64,000 nt of DNA, taken from the NCBI GenBank assembly GCA_014526335.1, contig JACTAT010000029.1:5527913-5591912 (forward strand), written 5' to 3'. A program made the translations under genes and the position numbers. Position 1 is the stretch's first letter. Every line of letters starts with the position of its first letter. This document shows positions 36,489 through 48,786 of the stretch, piece after piece. The notes beneath the pieces are model-generated. The model searched no databases, was not told the origin of the DNA, and saw only the letters and a list, made by a program, of their open reading frames with translations. The stretch is from Chrysaora quinquecirrha (lineage: Eukaryota; Cnidaria; Scyphozoa; Semaeostomeae; Pelagiidae).

Positions 36489-36775
36489 GAACTTAGTTGT
36501 TTCTTTGCTGTTTTGAGGTCATCAAAATAATGTTCAGAGTTGCATGACACTATCAGTTAATTCACGGTCAAGCAATCCTGTTTTTCTTGATCTGACTTCA
36601 AAAACAGAAAGGTGCTTGATTCTGTTATGTTCTTGTCTTCCATTTTAAACGGAACCGTCCAGAAAGGGTTCGAGAAGCAAAATTTAAACAAAATTTGACG
36701 CTGGATTTCCACTGGGTTAATCGTCCGACATGAAAAACGAACACATTATGTGTTCCAAAAGCAAACTTGAATACC

Positions 36776-37971
36776 TCAAGAACTTTTGAAATTCTCCTCC
36801 AGTTCTTGAATAATGTTTCTCAGACTATTTGAGAGTTGAGTTTTTTCAAGAGGAGCTCCCAAATATTGGTCGAACTCATCACGATCGACATCAGAAAAAA
36901 GTTCGACTTTGGCAGGCTGCTGGTCTCGAACTTGACTTGGACTTGCGACTGCTGCTGGGGTTTCTTCAACCGGATACAACGAACCAAATGAGGAGATAGT
37001 AGGCAGACTAACACTTGTGTTTGTGACAAATCCAAGCTTTGCATCAGAGGCAATAGTCAATAAACCAAGATTTTCTGTTTTTATCAGCAGATCAGGGTTT
37101 GTTGCACAGTCAAAGTTAAAAGTTGCTCTGTTTACAGTCGTGACAACTTGGGGGCTAAGCTCTGGAGTTGGAGGGAGAAAACTATATATATTAGAGAATG
37201 CATCTTGCGTATTCTGCAATTTTGTGTGGGTTGGTTCAGTTTGAGTTCGATATCTTGGAAATCTTTTGCCCCCACTGGACTATCTTCAGGTGTAGGTGGG
37301 ATATCATCAGTTGCATCGTTCTGCAAAGTTTCCGGTGAAAGTTGGGCTTGAGACTGTGAGACATTCGTGAAATCATCGGCTTTGGGACTTTGCAAATTCT
37401 GATCAAGCGGATGGTAATTTGCAGCAGGTAACGTGCAATCCAGATTAAGAGCAACTTTCATTTTTAATTTTACATCGTTTGGACTGAGTGTGCTGAATTT
37501 CTTCGTGTTTCTTTTCGGATGTTTTCGTCTCCTTGGCTTGTATTTATAATCAGGAAAAGTCTCCGTATGCAAGACACGAAGACGCTCCGCTTCGTCAATG
37601 TATGGTTGGCGTTGAGCCGGTGGAAGTGTTTTCCATTTGCGGCCGAGAATTTTACTCAAATCTGCATTATGAAGTTCAGGGTTTTCCTCTGCAAGCCGCT
37701 TCCTTTCCAGATGAGAAAAAACCATAAAGCTATTCATAGGTCGAGGAACTTTGTTAGTTTTGTCAGTTTTAGATTTTCCGTCGTTATCTTTAAATCCTGA
37801 ATCTTTGCTTTCTCGTGAAACTGTGGTCTTATTTATCCATTCTAAATGCTGCTGTAAATTCAACCTTGATTCTTTATCAGCGTTTTCAAATTGAACTGAT
37901 CTTAGCGTACGAAGTTGAGGTGCAGTTTGCGTGCAAAGCATCATCAACTCCGGTGTGCTTTTCTCCATCAT
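36776..37971 (-). CDS. SoxF: SoxF-type HMG-box transcription factor, one exon
   Basis: It encodes a nuclear DNA-binding protein of about 398 residues. The HMG box (about residues 74-152) contains ERKRLAEENPELHNADLSK, KWKTLPPAQRQ and EAERLRVLH, and ends YKYKPRRRK. This pattern is closest to Sox groups E and F. Near the C-terminus (about residue 361) lies DVDRDEFDQYL, resembling the beta-catenin-binding EF(D/E)QYL motif of SoxF proteins, which favours group F. The Sox signature RPMNAFMVW is RPMNSFMVF here. I chose the start at 37,971 (MMEKSTPELM) for its A at -3; an upstream in-frame ATG at 38,052 would add 27 residues. Two overlapping frames must be joined at a four-A run on the coding strand (37,220-37,223), where one base seems missing. 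No intron interrupts the box. Confidence 0.87.
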
Positions 37972-38261
37972 TTCAAAACACAAAGTCTCTCGGATTATAT
38001 TTATCGAAAATCTGCAACTCGAATTTATCCTGCACGCTCCAGTTACGTGCAAAGCATTTTTGCATCAAATTATAATTTGTTCGATCAGGCAAATGTCAAC
38101 ATGCTGTTTGTGGAGACTTATATGTTAACACTGAAAGGACCCAGTGTGACGTCAACACGCAGAAGCCAATCAAACACTCAAGTGTTGACAGCACAGTATG
38201 ACTAAATGTTTCTTCTTTCGGACACTATTTTAAGCTTTTCTGCAGCCGCAGGGCGAATAGC

Positions 38262-38274
38262 CTTTATAAATAAG
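38262..38274 (-). promoter_or_regulatory. Possible TATA box of the SoxF gene
   Basis: The minus strand reads TTATTTATAAAGG about 290 bp upstream of the chosen start codon, which would leave a 5' untranslated region of roughly 260 nt. The call rests on motif and position alone. Confidence 0.25.
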
Positions 38275-39594
38275 TCGTCAAAGCCAGAGATAAATACGTC
38301 TAAATTTCACGGTATCAAATTTTTAGATGGCAAGGAAAGCCATTCGAGATTTGTGAGAAGTTTGAAGAACTATCTTTGGGAGCGGTCATTAATAAAACCC
38401 GTAGGAGGCCCGAAGAGAAATCCCACTTTTACCCCGAGACACAAAAATTTTACTCCACAAACTTTTGGTCTAAACTTTTCTTGATGACCCCAACTTGATA
38501 GCCTTGATTTCGTGATAACTGTAATCAAAAAGTGATCGTAATCAGTGACGAGGGGTAAATCACTCCCTAAAAAGTGTACGTGATGTTTAATCAGCTCAAG
38601 AATAGATGAATTTGAGTAGATTACACGCTTTATTTTATAAAGGACCCAGCTCAAGGCCTAGTTCTTAAAGTTCCTTATTTTATGACCTCTTTTGAGACGA
38701 TTGTAGTTCCAAAAGTTCCTTAATAGTTCCTTATTTTAAACTGCACATACAGTTTAATGATTACTGTACAGAGACATTTGCATGTAAGCAAAACTCGAAA
38801 CTACTCAAGGAAACATTTGATACATGCGCTAAGTACAATTTATGTGATTTTCGACTACAAATGAATGGAACCGGCTTTCTTTCTTGATTATTTTCATGAT
38901 AAAAGTATTGGTTAGTTCCTTAATGATTTTCTATTTAGTATTAATTTGTGATTATTTTGATTATTTGTGATTAATTTGATTATTTCGTGATTAATTTGTG
39001 ATGGTTATGAGTGAAAGTGATTTTAATCAGTGATTCGCCCTTCAATCAGTGACTCAGTGACTAATGACTCGAGCTTCGTCCATAATCAAACCTTTCAAAA
39101 ATTTTTACATGAATTATTTCGAATTTCTGCTTTAGATATCGTTGGAGTTACAGTATATGGATACAGTAGGGTCGTTAAAAGACACATAAATTTGAAAATT
39201 AATTAAAAAATATCAGATTTCAAGAATATGCCGATAAAATGAGCTCTCATAAATGACAGTTTCTTCTTTGAGGTGGAATTTATCATTTCCGGACGCAAAA
39301 GGATCGGAGATATCAAGACACTGAGACAAAAAATAAAATGAGAGAGGTTCTTTTATTTTATCTTTGTTATTTTTGGAATTGAAAATGAGTAAGACAAATT
39401 GTTGTATGGACATTGGTAAACATCACACATGTGTTTGTCTTGGAATTGCCCTGCCAAGTTACAATACAATAGGTACAGTACTGTGAAAACAGGTTAACTG
39501 AGAATTGAATCATGAATTACATACAGTAATCAAATCATGTAAATCATCATCAATCACAACCACCATTATCATCATATGAGCGATATTACTACAC

Positions 39595-39698
39595 TTGGAT
39601 AACGCGATGATGACGAAGATGATGACGATGACGACGATGATGATGATGATAACTGATGTGGATTACTGTACGAGATCATGATGATAATGATGATGATG

Positions 39699-39730
<32 letters not shown>

Positions 39731-39814
39731 GATGATGATGACGATGATGATGACGAAGATAATGACGACGACGAAGACGATGATGACAACTGATGTGGAT
39801 TACTGTACGAGATC

Positions 39815-39868
<54 letters not shown>

Positions 39869-41645
39869 TTGATGATGACAATGATTATGATCGACGATTA
39901 TAGGTGTTGGTCATGGGTGCTGATTATGAGGTATGGAAATCGTGATCTTGATGATGATTATGCTGATTATGAATGCTGATTTAGAGATGATAATGACGAA
40001 AATGATGCTGATTATCATGGAGATCATAGAAAATGGAGGTCGTGATGATCGTGAGATGATCACTTGATAGTAGTGATAATGATAAGGATAATGATGATGA
40101 TGATGATGTTAATATGGTGATCGTGATGATCATGGTGATGATGATGATGTTGATCCTGATTCTGACGATAATGAGCATGAGCATGGCAATGTTGTTCATA
40201 ATAATAATAATAATGATACAGTAGTAATAATGATCATTATGATTATGGCTATGATTCAATGATGATGATGATGATGATGACGATGATGATATTGATTGTG
40301 ATGATGACGATGGTTATGATCGAAGATTACAGGTGTTGGTCATGGGTGCTAAATATGAGGTATTGAAATCGTGATCTTTGATGATGATTATGCTGATTAT
40401 GAATGCTGATTTAGAGATGATAATGACGAAAATGATGCTAATTATCATGGAGATCATAGAAAATGGAGGTCGTGATGATCGTGAGATGACCATATGGTAG
40501 TAGTGATAATGATAAGGATAATGATGATGATGATGTTGATAATGTTATTATGGTGATCGTGATGATCATGGTGATGATGATGATGTTGATCCTGATTCTG
40601 ACGATAATGAGCATGAGCATGGCGATGTTGTTCATAATAATAATGATAATGATACAGTAGTAATAATGATCATTATGATTATGGCTATGATTCAATGATG
40701 ATGATGATGATGATGACAATGATGATATTGATTGTGATGATGACGATGATTATGATCGAAGATTACTGGTGTTGGTCATGGGTTCTAAATATGAGGTATT
40801 GAAATCGTGATCTTTGATGATGATTATGCTGATTATGAATGCTGATTTAGAGATGATAATGACGAAAATGATGCTGATTATCATGGAGATCATAGAAAAT
40901 GGAGGTCGTCATGATCGTGAGATGATCACATGGTAGCAGTGATAATGATAAGGATAATGATGATGATGATGATGTTAATATGGTGATCGTGATGATCATG
41001 GTGATGATGATGATGTTGATCCTGATTCTGACGATAATGAGCATGAGCATGGCGATGTTGTTCATAATAATAATGATAATGATACAGTAGTAATAATGAT
41101 CATTATGATTATGGCTATGATTCGATGATGATGATGATGATGATGACGATGATGATATTAATTGTGATGATGACGATGATTATGATCGAAGATTACAGGT
41201 GTTGGTCATGGGTTCTAAATATGAGGTATTGAAATCGTGATCTTTGATGATGATTATGCTGATTATGAATGCTGATTTAGAGATGATAATGACGAAAATG
41301 ATGCTGGTTATCATGGAGATCATAGAAAATGGAGGTCGTCATGATCGTGAGATGATCACATGGTAGTAGTGATAATGATAAGGATAATGATGATGATGAT
41401 GTTGATGATGTTAATATGGTGATCGCGATGATCATGGTGATGATGATGATGTTGATCCTGATTCTGACGATAATGAGCATGAACATGGCGATATTGTTCA
41501 TAATAATGATGATTATGATAGTTATAATGATCATTATGATTATGGCTATGATTCAATGATGATAATGATGATTATGACGGTGATGATGTTGATTGTGATG
41601 ATGAGGATGATCATGATGATGGTGCTTATGATCATGATATTGATG
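39595..41645. repeat. GAT microsatellite with a ~430-bp higher-order tandem repeat
   Basis: Runs of GAT and ATG triplets fill the block. From about 39,880 a longer unit repeats four times; the marker ggtgttggtcatggg recurs at about 39,902, 40,331, 40,768 and 41,199, giving periods of 429-437 bp. Unit copies differ by few bases, so the expansion is recent. Frames of repeated D, M, I or S residues here are by-products of the triplet. Confidence 0.92.
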
Positions 41646-42924
41646 AATCATCGGCAAAAATCAGGAAAAACCCAAACTTCAAAAGACAACACAAACGTAT
41701 TCTGCACCTGTGAACAAATTTTTATGTTGACATTCTGAGACCCTATTTCCTTTTTGAAAGTATCAAAACAGTGGCATTCACAGCGAATTGAAACTTAGCA
41801 AATATTCTACTTTATTAAGAGGCTGGTTGTAGTGTGTTTGACGTGAGTCACAAGGGTTCATGTTTGTGGGCGTTTCCTAAGCTATCTGTCATGTCAGTTT
41901 AAGATCAATCAATCTAAGCTCATTCCAACAAGAAACACGAGAACGTTTATCAAAATGAAATCAAAGAAAGATCAACGATCAACATGAGCAAAGCATGGAG
42001 CACTCCAGATCCCAATGTACTTTTTCTTCATTTTATGAATCCTTGCCCTACTTGGTACAAAATACACCCAAAGTTTATATGAAACCTCTTATAAGAAAGT
42101 AAGCAAGTCCCCTTCATGAAAATTAAGGAGCACCTCTTGAATAGACTGGCAGCTAAAACCTATAAGAAACTTTATAAACCTAATATCTTTTCATGTGGTC
42201 CTTAAAACATCTATAAGCAATTGAAACTTTTTCTCATGATACTGTATCCTTTATCTTCTAAACTCTTCTCACTCAAAAAAGTAGATTATATCCTTTAAAT
42301 AGTTTCGGTAAATAAGAAAGCTTTTATTCTTGGGAAACTCTTTGGGAAACCTCTACTGTGTTGAAAGTGCCAAAATCTAAGAAGCACTTCTGTAATTGGG
42401 GGATGTTGTGGACCAAAGTTTCTTATAAAAAAATCGAGAAAAAGAGCATCTAGCGGCCGTCAAACAGTACAAAATGCTAATTTTTGATTGTACTGCTGCT
42501 GTATGATACAACTGGTATTACTTCCAAAATATCGTTAATTAAGTAATTTGTGCCTACTAATGGGTTTCAGAGCCTTGGTCAGCAAGAGACTTAAATGACT
42601 TAAGTGCTAAGCACTGTTAACGCCGAGGTTCATTAAACACTCATATACGTCTTAACGTTGCTTTACAGAACATAGCCAATAGCAGTGATGAAAGTATACT
42701 GTAATGACGTCAAACTGCAAACTGATCTTCGTTCACTTGGCTTGAATTATTATACACTTGCGCAAAATTTAATGTTTTAATTTGAAGCTTTGACCTCAAA
42801 AGATACGTTTTGCATGGGTTCAGAAAAAAGGTCATAGATGTGAAAACTAGCATGCCTATCATATTTCATTATATTCTGATTTACATTAACGTTGGATCCC
42901 TTTTCAAAGGGTACGTGTTTTGTC

Positions 42925-43153
42925 AGTAATGATGCTGATGACGATGATCATGATCATTATGAATATCAATATGATCATGATTATGGATGATTATAGTGTT
43001 GATTATGATGATGATAATGAGGATCATGAAGATGATGATGACGACGACGAGGACGAAGAGGATGATGATTATGATGATGATAGTGATTATGATTATCATG
43101 ATGATGATCATTATTATTGATGGTGAAGATGGTGATGATGATGACGATGACGA

Positions 43154-43199
<46 letters not shown>

Positions 43200-43470
43200 C
43201 GATGATCATGATCATGATGAATATCAATATGATCATGATTATGGATGATTATAGTGTTGATTATGATGATGATAATGAGGATCATGAAGATGATGATGAC
43301 GACGACGAGGACGAAGAAGATGGTGATTATGATGATGATAGTGATTATGATTATCATGATGATGATTATTATTATTGATGGTGAAGATGGTGATGATGAT
43401 GATGATCATGATGGTGATGATGACAATGACGAATACGATGATCACGACAACGATGGTGATGATTATGGAA
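42925..43470. repeat. GAT microsatellite with a duplicated ~258-bp unit
   Basis: The segment atgatcatgattatggatga, then ttatagtgttg, occurs near 42,971 and again near 43,229 within GAT triplets. The two copies match over more than 200 bp. It is probably related to the block at 39.6-41.6 kb. Confidence 0.9.
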
Positions 43471-43914
43471 CAGCTAATGATACCAAATCAACATTGAATA
43501 CATATGTTGTCAGTTCTTCGATAATTCAACCAAAAGGACTTCTTTAAAAAATGCACAACTGTTCATATGATAATATTCTGAAACCTGAGAATACGATTAG
43601 CAATTTCCCTGTTGCAAGTAAACCAACAGTGCTAATATTTGCTAAGGTTCTGCCAGAAAATTTCGTTTTATTTGAACAACAATAATGGTGAAACGAGAAT
43701 TGATTGCACTTTCATTTTATGCTTCAAAGCCTTCAAAATCATGAACAAGTTTTTTGAAGTTAAATGAAACAGCCATCAACGGCAAAGATGCTGTCATGTG
43801 CATACAATGTCCACTCAGTTTTTTAAACAAGTTCATATCAGATAGGCAACATAAAGATACTTAGGTAGCGTCTGATCATATTGAAAGGTGATTACAGTAT
43901 CCTCTTCTAAAAAA

Positions 43915-44280
43915 CAATCATCTTCATCGTCATGGCTATGATCTTGATCACATTCGGGATAACAATAATCATAATCATAATCATAATCATAATCATTTAT
44001 ATTATATCATCATCATCATCATTACCACCATAACCACAATCATAATCATCGTCAACATAATCGTCATCATCATAATCATCATAATCATCATCACCATCAT
44101 CCTAATCGTTATAATCTTAATCATAATCATAATCATCATCACCATCTTCGCCATCAATACCACCGTCACATGAGCATCATTCTCATCATCATTATCATCA
44201 TCATCATCATGACCATAATTATAATTACCGTTATTTACATAATCGTGATTACTATCATCATCATCACAAGAATCAAACCC
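43915..44280. repeat. ATC/AATCAT microsatellite, opposite orientation
   Basis: Here the plus strand carries ATC and AATCAT units, the complement of the GAT blocks on both sides. Pure runs of aatcat occur near 43,968-44,000. Confidence 0.9.
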
Positions 44281-44669
44281 TTGATTGTAACTATTGAATC
44301 ATCATCGTACGACATGCCTACTGTAGTATGCGCCAGTATTTTTTTCAAAGGTGTATCTGGCAAAAAGACGCATTTAATATACGTCTTACATTTCGGGGAA
44401 TGCTTTACTTGTTAATTTCATTTACGTCGCTGCACGCAACACATCAACGTCACATTACGTCATGAAGACCGTAATCAGACATTGTAACCTCATTAAAGCC
44501 AGAGAAAAAGATTACCCGTTAGAGAACTTTCTTTCTCATTTGAAAGAAAGTTCTTTGTGGATATCTCTTAAAATGAGGTTAGATAACAAGAAAATACTGC
44601 ATCGGAACTGTTGAGATCTTATGACCACCCCATGTAATGAATGTGCAGTACATTGGGGGGTGTGCAATA

Positions 44670-44815
44670 TGATGGCGGATATTCAGTACGGCGGGGGATA
44701 CCTTGATTGCCGTTGGGATGCATCTTGGAGAACGGTGGGGGGGGGGGGGATTTTCAGTACGGTGGGGGATATCATGATTGCCCTGGGGAGGCATCTTGGA
44801 GTACGGCGGGGTAAT
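44670..44815. repeat. G-rich minisatellite with a ~65-bp unit
   Basis: Two or more units share tacggygggggatac, tgattgcc and gcatcttggagaacgg-like segments. A run of 12 G near 44,738 lies inside. No protein is suggested. Confidence 0.6.
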
Positions 44816-45649
44816 TCAGGGATTCAACACGAAACCACAGATTATTCGAGGATGGACTGCATTTTCTTATAAGAGGTTTCTTATAAAAAAATGAGCGCAT
44901 GCTCTTTCTCAACATTATACACTACACCCCTCTTGAAGGGACAATCAAATTTCTAGAAATCCCGTACACCTTTCCTGTTTCGTCCTGTTTTAGTAGAATC
45001 AGGTACATTTTGGGAAGGGAAAATGCTCCGCAGACCCTTCAATTCTTTACAGGTCAGATCTGACTTTGTTCCAAAGAAAAATCATCTTCATTAGGTGGTG
45101 GAGATAAGATACATGAATACAGCATACCCACTGAATTAACAAAACAGAAATCACAGCATGGAAACTGGGGTTTTGGATTATTATTAGCAGAAATAGTGCA
45201 AAGAAACGAACATGAGAAAACATGAATCGACAAGGAACGATCTAAAATAAACACAACGTCAGGCATCAAGCGTTTGAATCGAAAGATTGTAAATAAGCAA
45301 ACAAACAAGAAATCGCAAATGACATCCGATTGCAAATAAAGGATTGCCTCTTATATTTAGAAATCAAATTGCAAGATTAGTCTTTTGATCAAAGATGACG
45401 TGATCATCGATAATGTATTAGAATATGTTGATTTTTAATGCATGAAAGCAAAGAATGGAAAGATGCTGTGACTTTTAAATTATGACTTATCAGGTGCTGA
45501 CTTATCTTGTGTGCAGTGACATAAAATGGGGACAAGGCAGTGTCTCGTTGCACTGTAAACTGCTGAGAGAAAGTGCCAAGAGTTAAGCAACCAATAAGCA
45601 ACTATGAGGGCTAAAATCCCACATATTTTAAGCAAATTTGAGGGTTATG

Positions 45650-45783
45650 ATTATACTGATGACGGTAATGATTATGGTGATGCCAATGATGATGATGATG
45701 ATGATGATGATAATGATGATGATGATGGTGTTGATGATGGTGTGATGATAACAACGACGATGCTGATGGTGATGATCATGAAA

Positions 45784-45819
<36 letters not shown>

Positions 45820-46015
45820 ACGACAATAATGATGATGATCATGATAAGGACGGTGATGAAGATGGTGATGACGATGATGATTATGATGTTCATGAAGATG
45901 ATGATGATGATGATGATAATCACGATCATATAAATGTTGATGATGACGGTAGGACGATGATCATAATCATAATGATGACGATGAAGTTGATGACTATGAT
46001 AATCATGATTATAAG
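45650..46015. repeat. GAT microsatellite
   Basis: About 360 bp of GAT/ATG triplets with interruptions, in the same orientation as the block at 39.6 kb. No higher-order unit is obvious. Confidence 0.88.
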
Positions 46016-46699
46016 TGTAGCAGTCTATTTGTGGGCGAATGGGGGCGAATGCAGGTTAGAATCATGCCGTATGACGCGGTCAAATTAACGAAAGAAGAAG
46101 CTCCATGAGCAGTACTCTTCTTTATAAAGAGACCCATTAAAATTAAAATAATCTTTAAAAGCGAGAAAAGCCTCTTGATCGACGCATCAGTCATCCACAT
46201 TCATACAATCTGTCATTCAAAACACAGCATGACCAGCGTCGTTGTGGCTGTGATTTCTATTTTCAGCATAACGGTTCGCGAACATTGCTAGGCATGACAT
46301 CCGATAGCCAGCCGCAGACAGATCAGCCGCAGCTCTTGGCCACCGCACCAAGTCGTCCGCTAATCTTTTCGATGAAACATGAAACCTTCAGAGCACCATG
46401 GGAAGGAAAGCAAAATAATTGATACATGAAGTATCTGTTCCCGTTTAAAATGCCCTGCTTTCTTTTTTTTATTTCTCATAGATATATAGGCCGAAATGGC
46501 CCTGAATTTAATTTTACATCAAGTAGTAACTGATACTTTTAAAACCATCAAAAATACAAACAAAAACAATAAATTAGGTGCAGAGCTAGTCTCATTACAT
46601 AGCTAAATCCCACTCTTCGCAAACAACATCGCAGCCTCAAGCAACAACAACAACCATTTGAAAAAATTGAATTGGATGGCGTTATGCTCAGAATAGGAC

Positions 46700-47522
46700 T
46701 TGCAAAATTTATACCACAACTTGTCAACTTCATTCAACAATAATACAGTAAAGACCTGGACAAAACCAATTTTCTGGACACCAATCACAGTGCAGTATTT
46801 TTGGAATCTACAATTTGATTGGTTCATGGGAACTTCAGGTTCCCAATATTCTCGGCGTCCTATATTTATCAGATTGGCCAAAAGAACGAGTGTGGTACAG
46901 AACCAAACGGGATTTGGTTTCAAGGTTGAATTAGGCACTTTGTTCAAAATAGGAGAGTGCGACAAATGCAGAAGCAAATATATAAATCTCTAAAGGCAGA
47001 ATTGCAAGAATCTTTTTGAAAAACATTTTCAAAGTCAATGTTAAGGGTGTGGTCGGAGAAATTTCTACTCCCGGCAGCCCTAGATACAGATAGCCATACG
47101 ATACGATTTTGTCTTGCACATTTATCATCACGACCAGACATGCTACACTGCATTTGTATCAGCGGAATGGTGCATAGTGCAAGAAGACGCCTTCAAGATG
47201 GTAAAAATGGTTTTTTATGACTGATGCAAGAAACACAATATGTGACACTGGTGTATGTGGCATCATCAGCACAGCAGTATACAAAACTTGTGGCATCTTC
47301 AAAAGAATAATATGCACATGTGTGAAGAGTGAAACCAACATTGCACAATGTTGCAATACCACAAAATCGCAGAAAGCTAGCTTTGCGATACCTTGCAACA
47401 TTGTAGTCCACATTAAACAAGTTAATGCTGATGATGATGATGGTACCACGACTTACTGTCGCCTAAAGATAGCTACAAAGAGAGAGGTTTTAGTTGGCGA
47501 CTATACTATTGAAGAACTGTAA
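46700..47522 (+). pseudogene. Unassigned open frames, possible broken single-exon gene
   Basis: Three plus-strand frames follow one another: 46,700-46,993, 47,038-47,220 and 47,217-47,522. The first contains FGFKVELGTLFKIGECDKCR. The last is Cys-rich (KTCGIFKRIICTCVK, NIAQCC), ends GDYTIEEL, and meets the second at a T6 run, where one lost base would separate them. I recognise no family. Minus-strand frames of similar length overlap, which lowers confidence that any is coding. A degraded transposon or host gene is possible. Confidence 0.25.
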
Positions 47523-48123
47523 CCGATTGATAATGAACAACAAAACACTGAGTTAATAAGGATACGTAAGGAAGGACTATTTACTTAGGCAGGGGTACAC
47601 ACTACCAACACTACAGCTTTTAAAATCCTAAATATTGTGAATACATCATCTTGTAGCTAATACCTTGTAAGATTCTAAGGTAAGATGCAACTATATACTA
47701 GATTAATAGGATTCAAGGAAACCGGGAAGGAAGACGTGCTACCTCGTATGGAAGGGGGGGGGGTCTTTCTGCATGGAAAGAGTTAGGGTTTATCTCGTAA
47801 GGGAGGGCGATTCTCAGGTGCCACATTTAATCAATATGTAAGCTTAGATCGCCTTCTCACAAGGGTGTGTTTTTCTGGGACTTTTATTCCTTCTGAATTC
47901 TGAAAAAAGTAGAATATGGAGGTTTCCAATTCCAGACGCAAAAAGGGCGCATTCTGACTTTAGAGAAGTTGATTTCAAGACAATTTCTCTGCGAAGTCTG
48001 TGAAATCTTCCAGCTCTTGACTCTGGAGTGAGAAGAGTTTGCAGCCTTCACCCAAGCCTCTGACCCGAGAGTTTTCCAAACGAACAGCATTTCGATCTCT
48101 TCGGATCTCTTCAGAGGAATTAC

Positions 48124-48215
48124 TAGACTTATTACCTGAGTCATAGTTATCGCTATTGAACTGAATGGCTGGACGCTCAAACTAACTGAAGCGAACAACA
48201 ACAACATCAATTCAA
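48124..48215. repeat. Dispersed repeat (gcttgagcgtccagc family), copy 2
   Basis: It contains actagacttattacctgagt and gaatggctggacgctcaaac, then an aacaacaacaacatc tail. It shares order and tail with the copy at 22,787-22,900. Confidence 0.6.
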
Positions 48216-48786
48216 TTCAATGTGAGCGAAAGTTAGGGACTTTGGACAAGTCTAAGGAATTACTGGAACTCAGAATCACTCGAGCCCAGCGCTCTAATCT
48301 AACCAACCCACATTGATGGCGGCATGGAGTCGCAAATCTGAAGCTGAACGTTTGAGCTGAAAACTCTGCGAGAAAGATCATAGGTGTCTCCCATAGATAT
48401 TTGTTATTCTATTTTTCAAATTATTAACAATGTACGATAATATTTTATATTTCAATATTTCATTTACATAATATTACCTAGCTAATATTTGTCTCAAAAT
48501 CCCATTGCAGGAATATATTTTACAGTTTTTACATTAACCCCATTGATAGTCAGTCATTTCTGTTACAAATACAATGCGGAGTACGTTCACATTAACGTGT
48601 TTGTGGAAATGAGGCTAGAAATTAACCAGAGGCTACAGCAAAACCCAAGTAAATAAATGAAAACGAGGTCGATACACCAATAGAAAGAACTAACCTCGTA
48701 TCCAGGTGGTAGAACATCTGTCTAGTGTCTGATTGCCGCAATACTCTGAAAAAAGTTCTTTCTGGAGAACCAGTAATAAGGGTACT

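Larger units (their letters stand above)
32060..36775. other. Intergenic stretch between CAD and the SoxF gene
   Basis: Apart from the SINE copy at 33,810 and a G-rich patch near 35,218-35,240, I find no gene, RNA or element here. The 3' untranslated region of the SoxF gene is expected in the last few hundred bases before 36,776. Confidence 0.4.

Noticed and set aside
37132..37219. Natural C-terminus of the SoxF protein in the longer frame (ending LQLQSLAPKLSRL)
   Set aside because: The overlapping frame carries the SoxF motif DVDRDEFDQYL and PPTPELSP, so the longer frame's tail is read out of phase.
39981..41556. Repeated Ser/Leu/Ile-rich minus-strand frames that recur as near-identical proteins
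   Set aside because: They follow the ~430-bp DNA repeat unit and are not a gene family.
42920..43547. Acidic Asp/Glu-rich frames and a His/Ile-rich minus-strand frame
   Set aside because: They are triplet-repeat translations, open in several frames at once.
46603..46977. Minus-strand frame of 124 codons as the coding strand
   Set aside because: It is hydrophobic with no family resemblance, and the plus strand has equally good frames; neither can be preferred with confidence.
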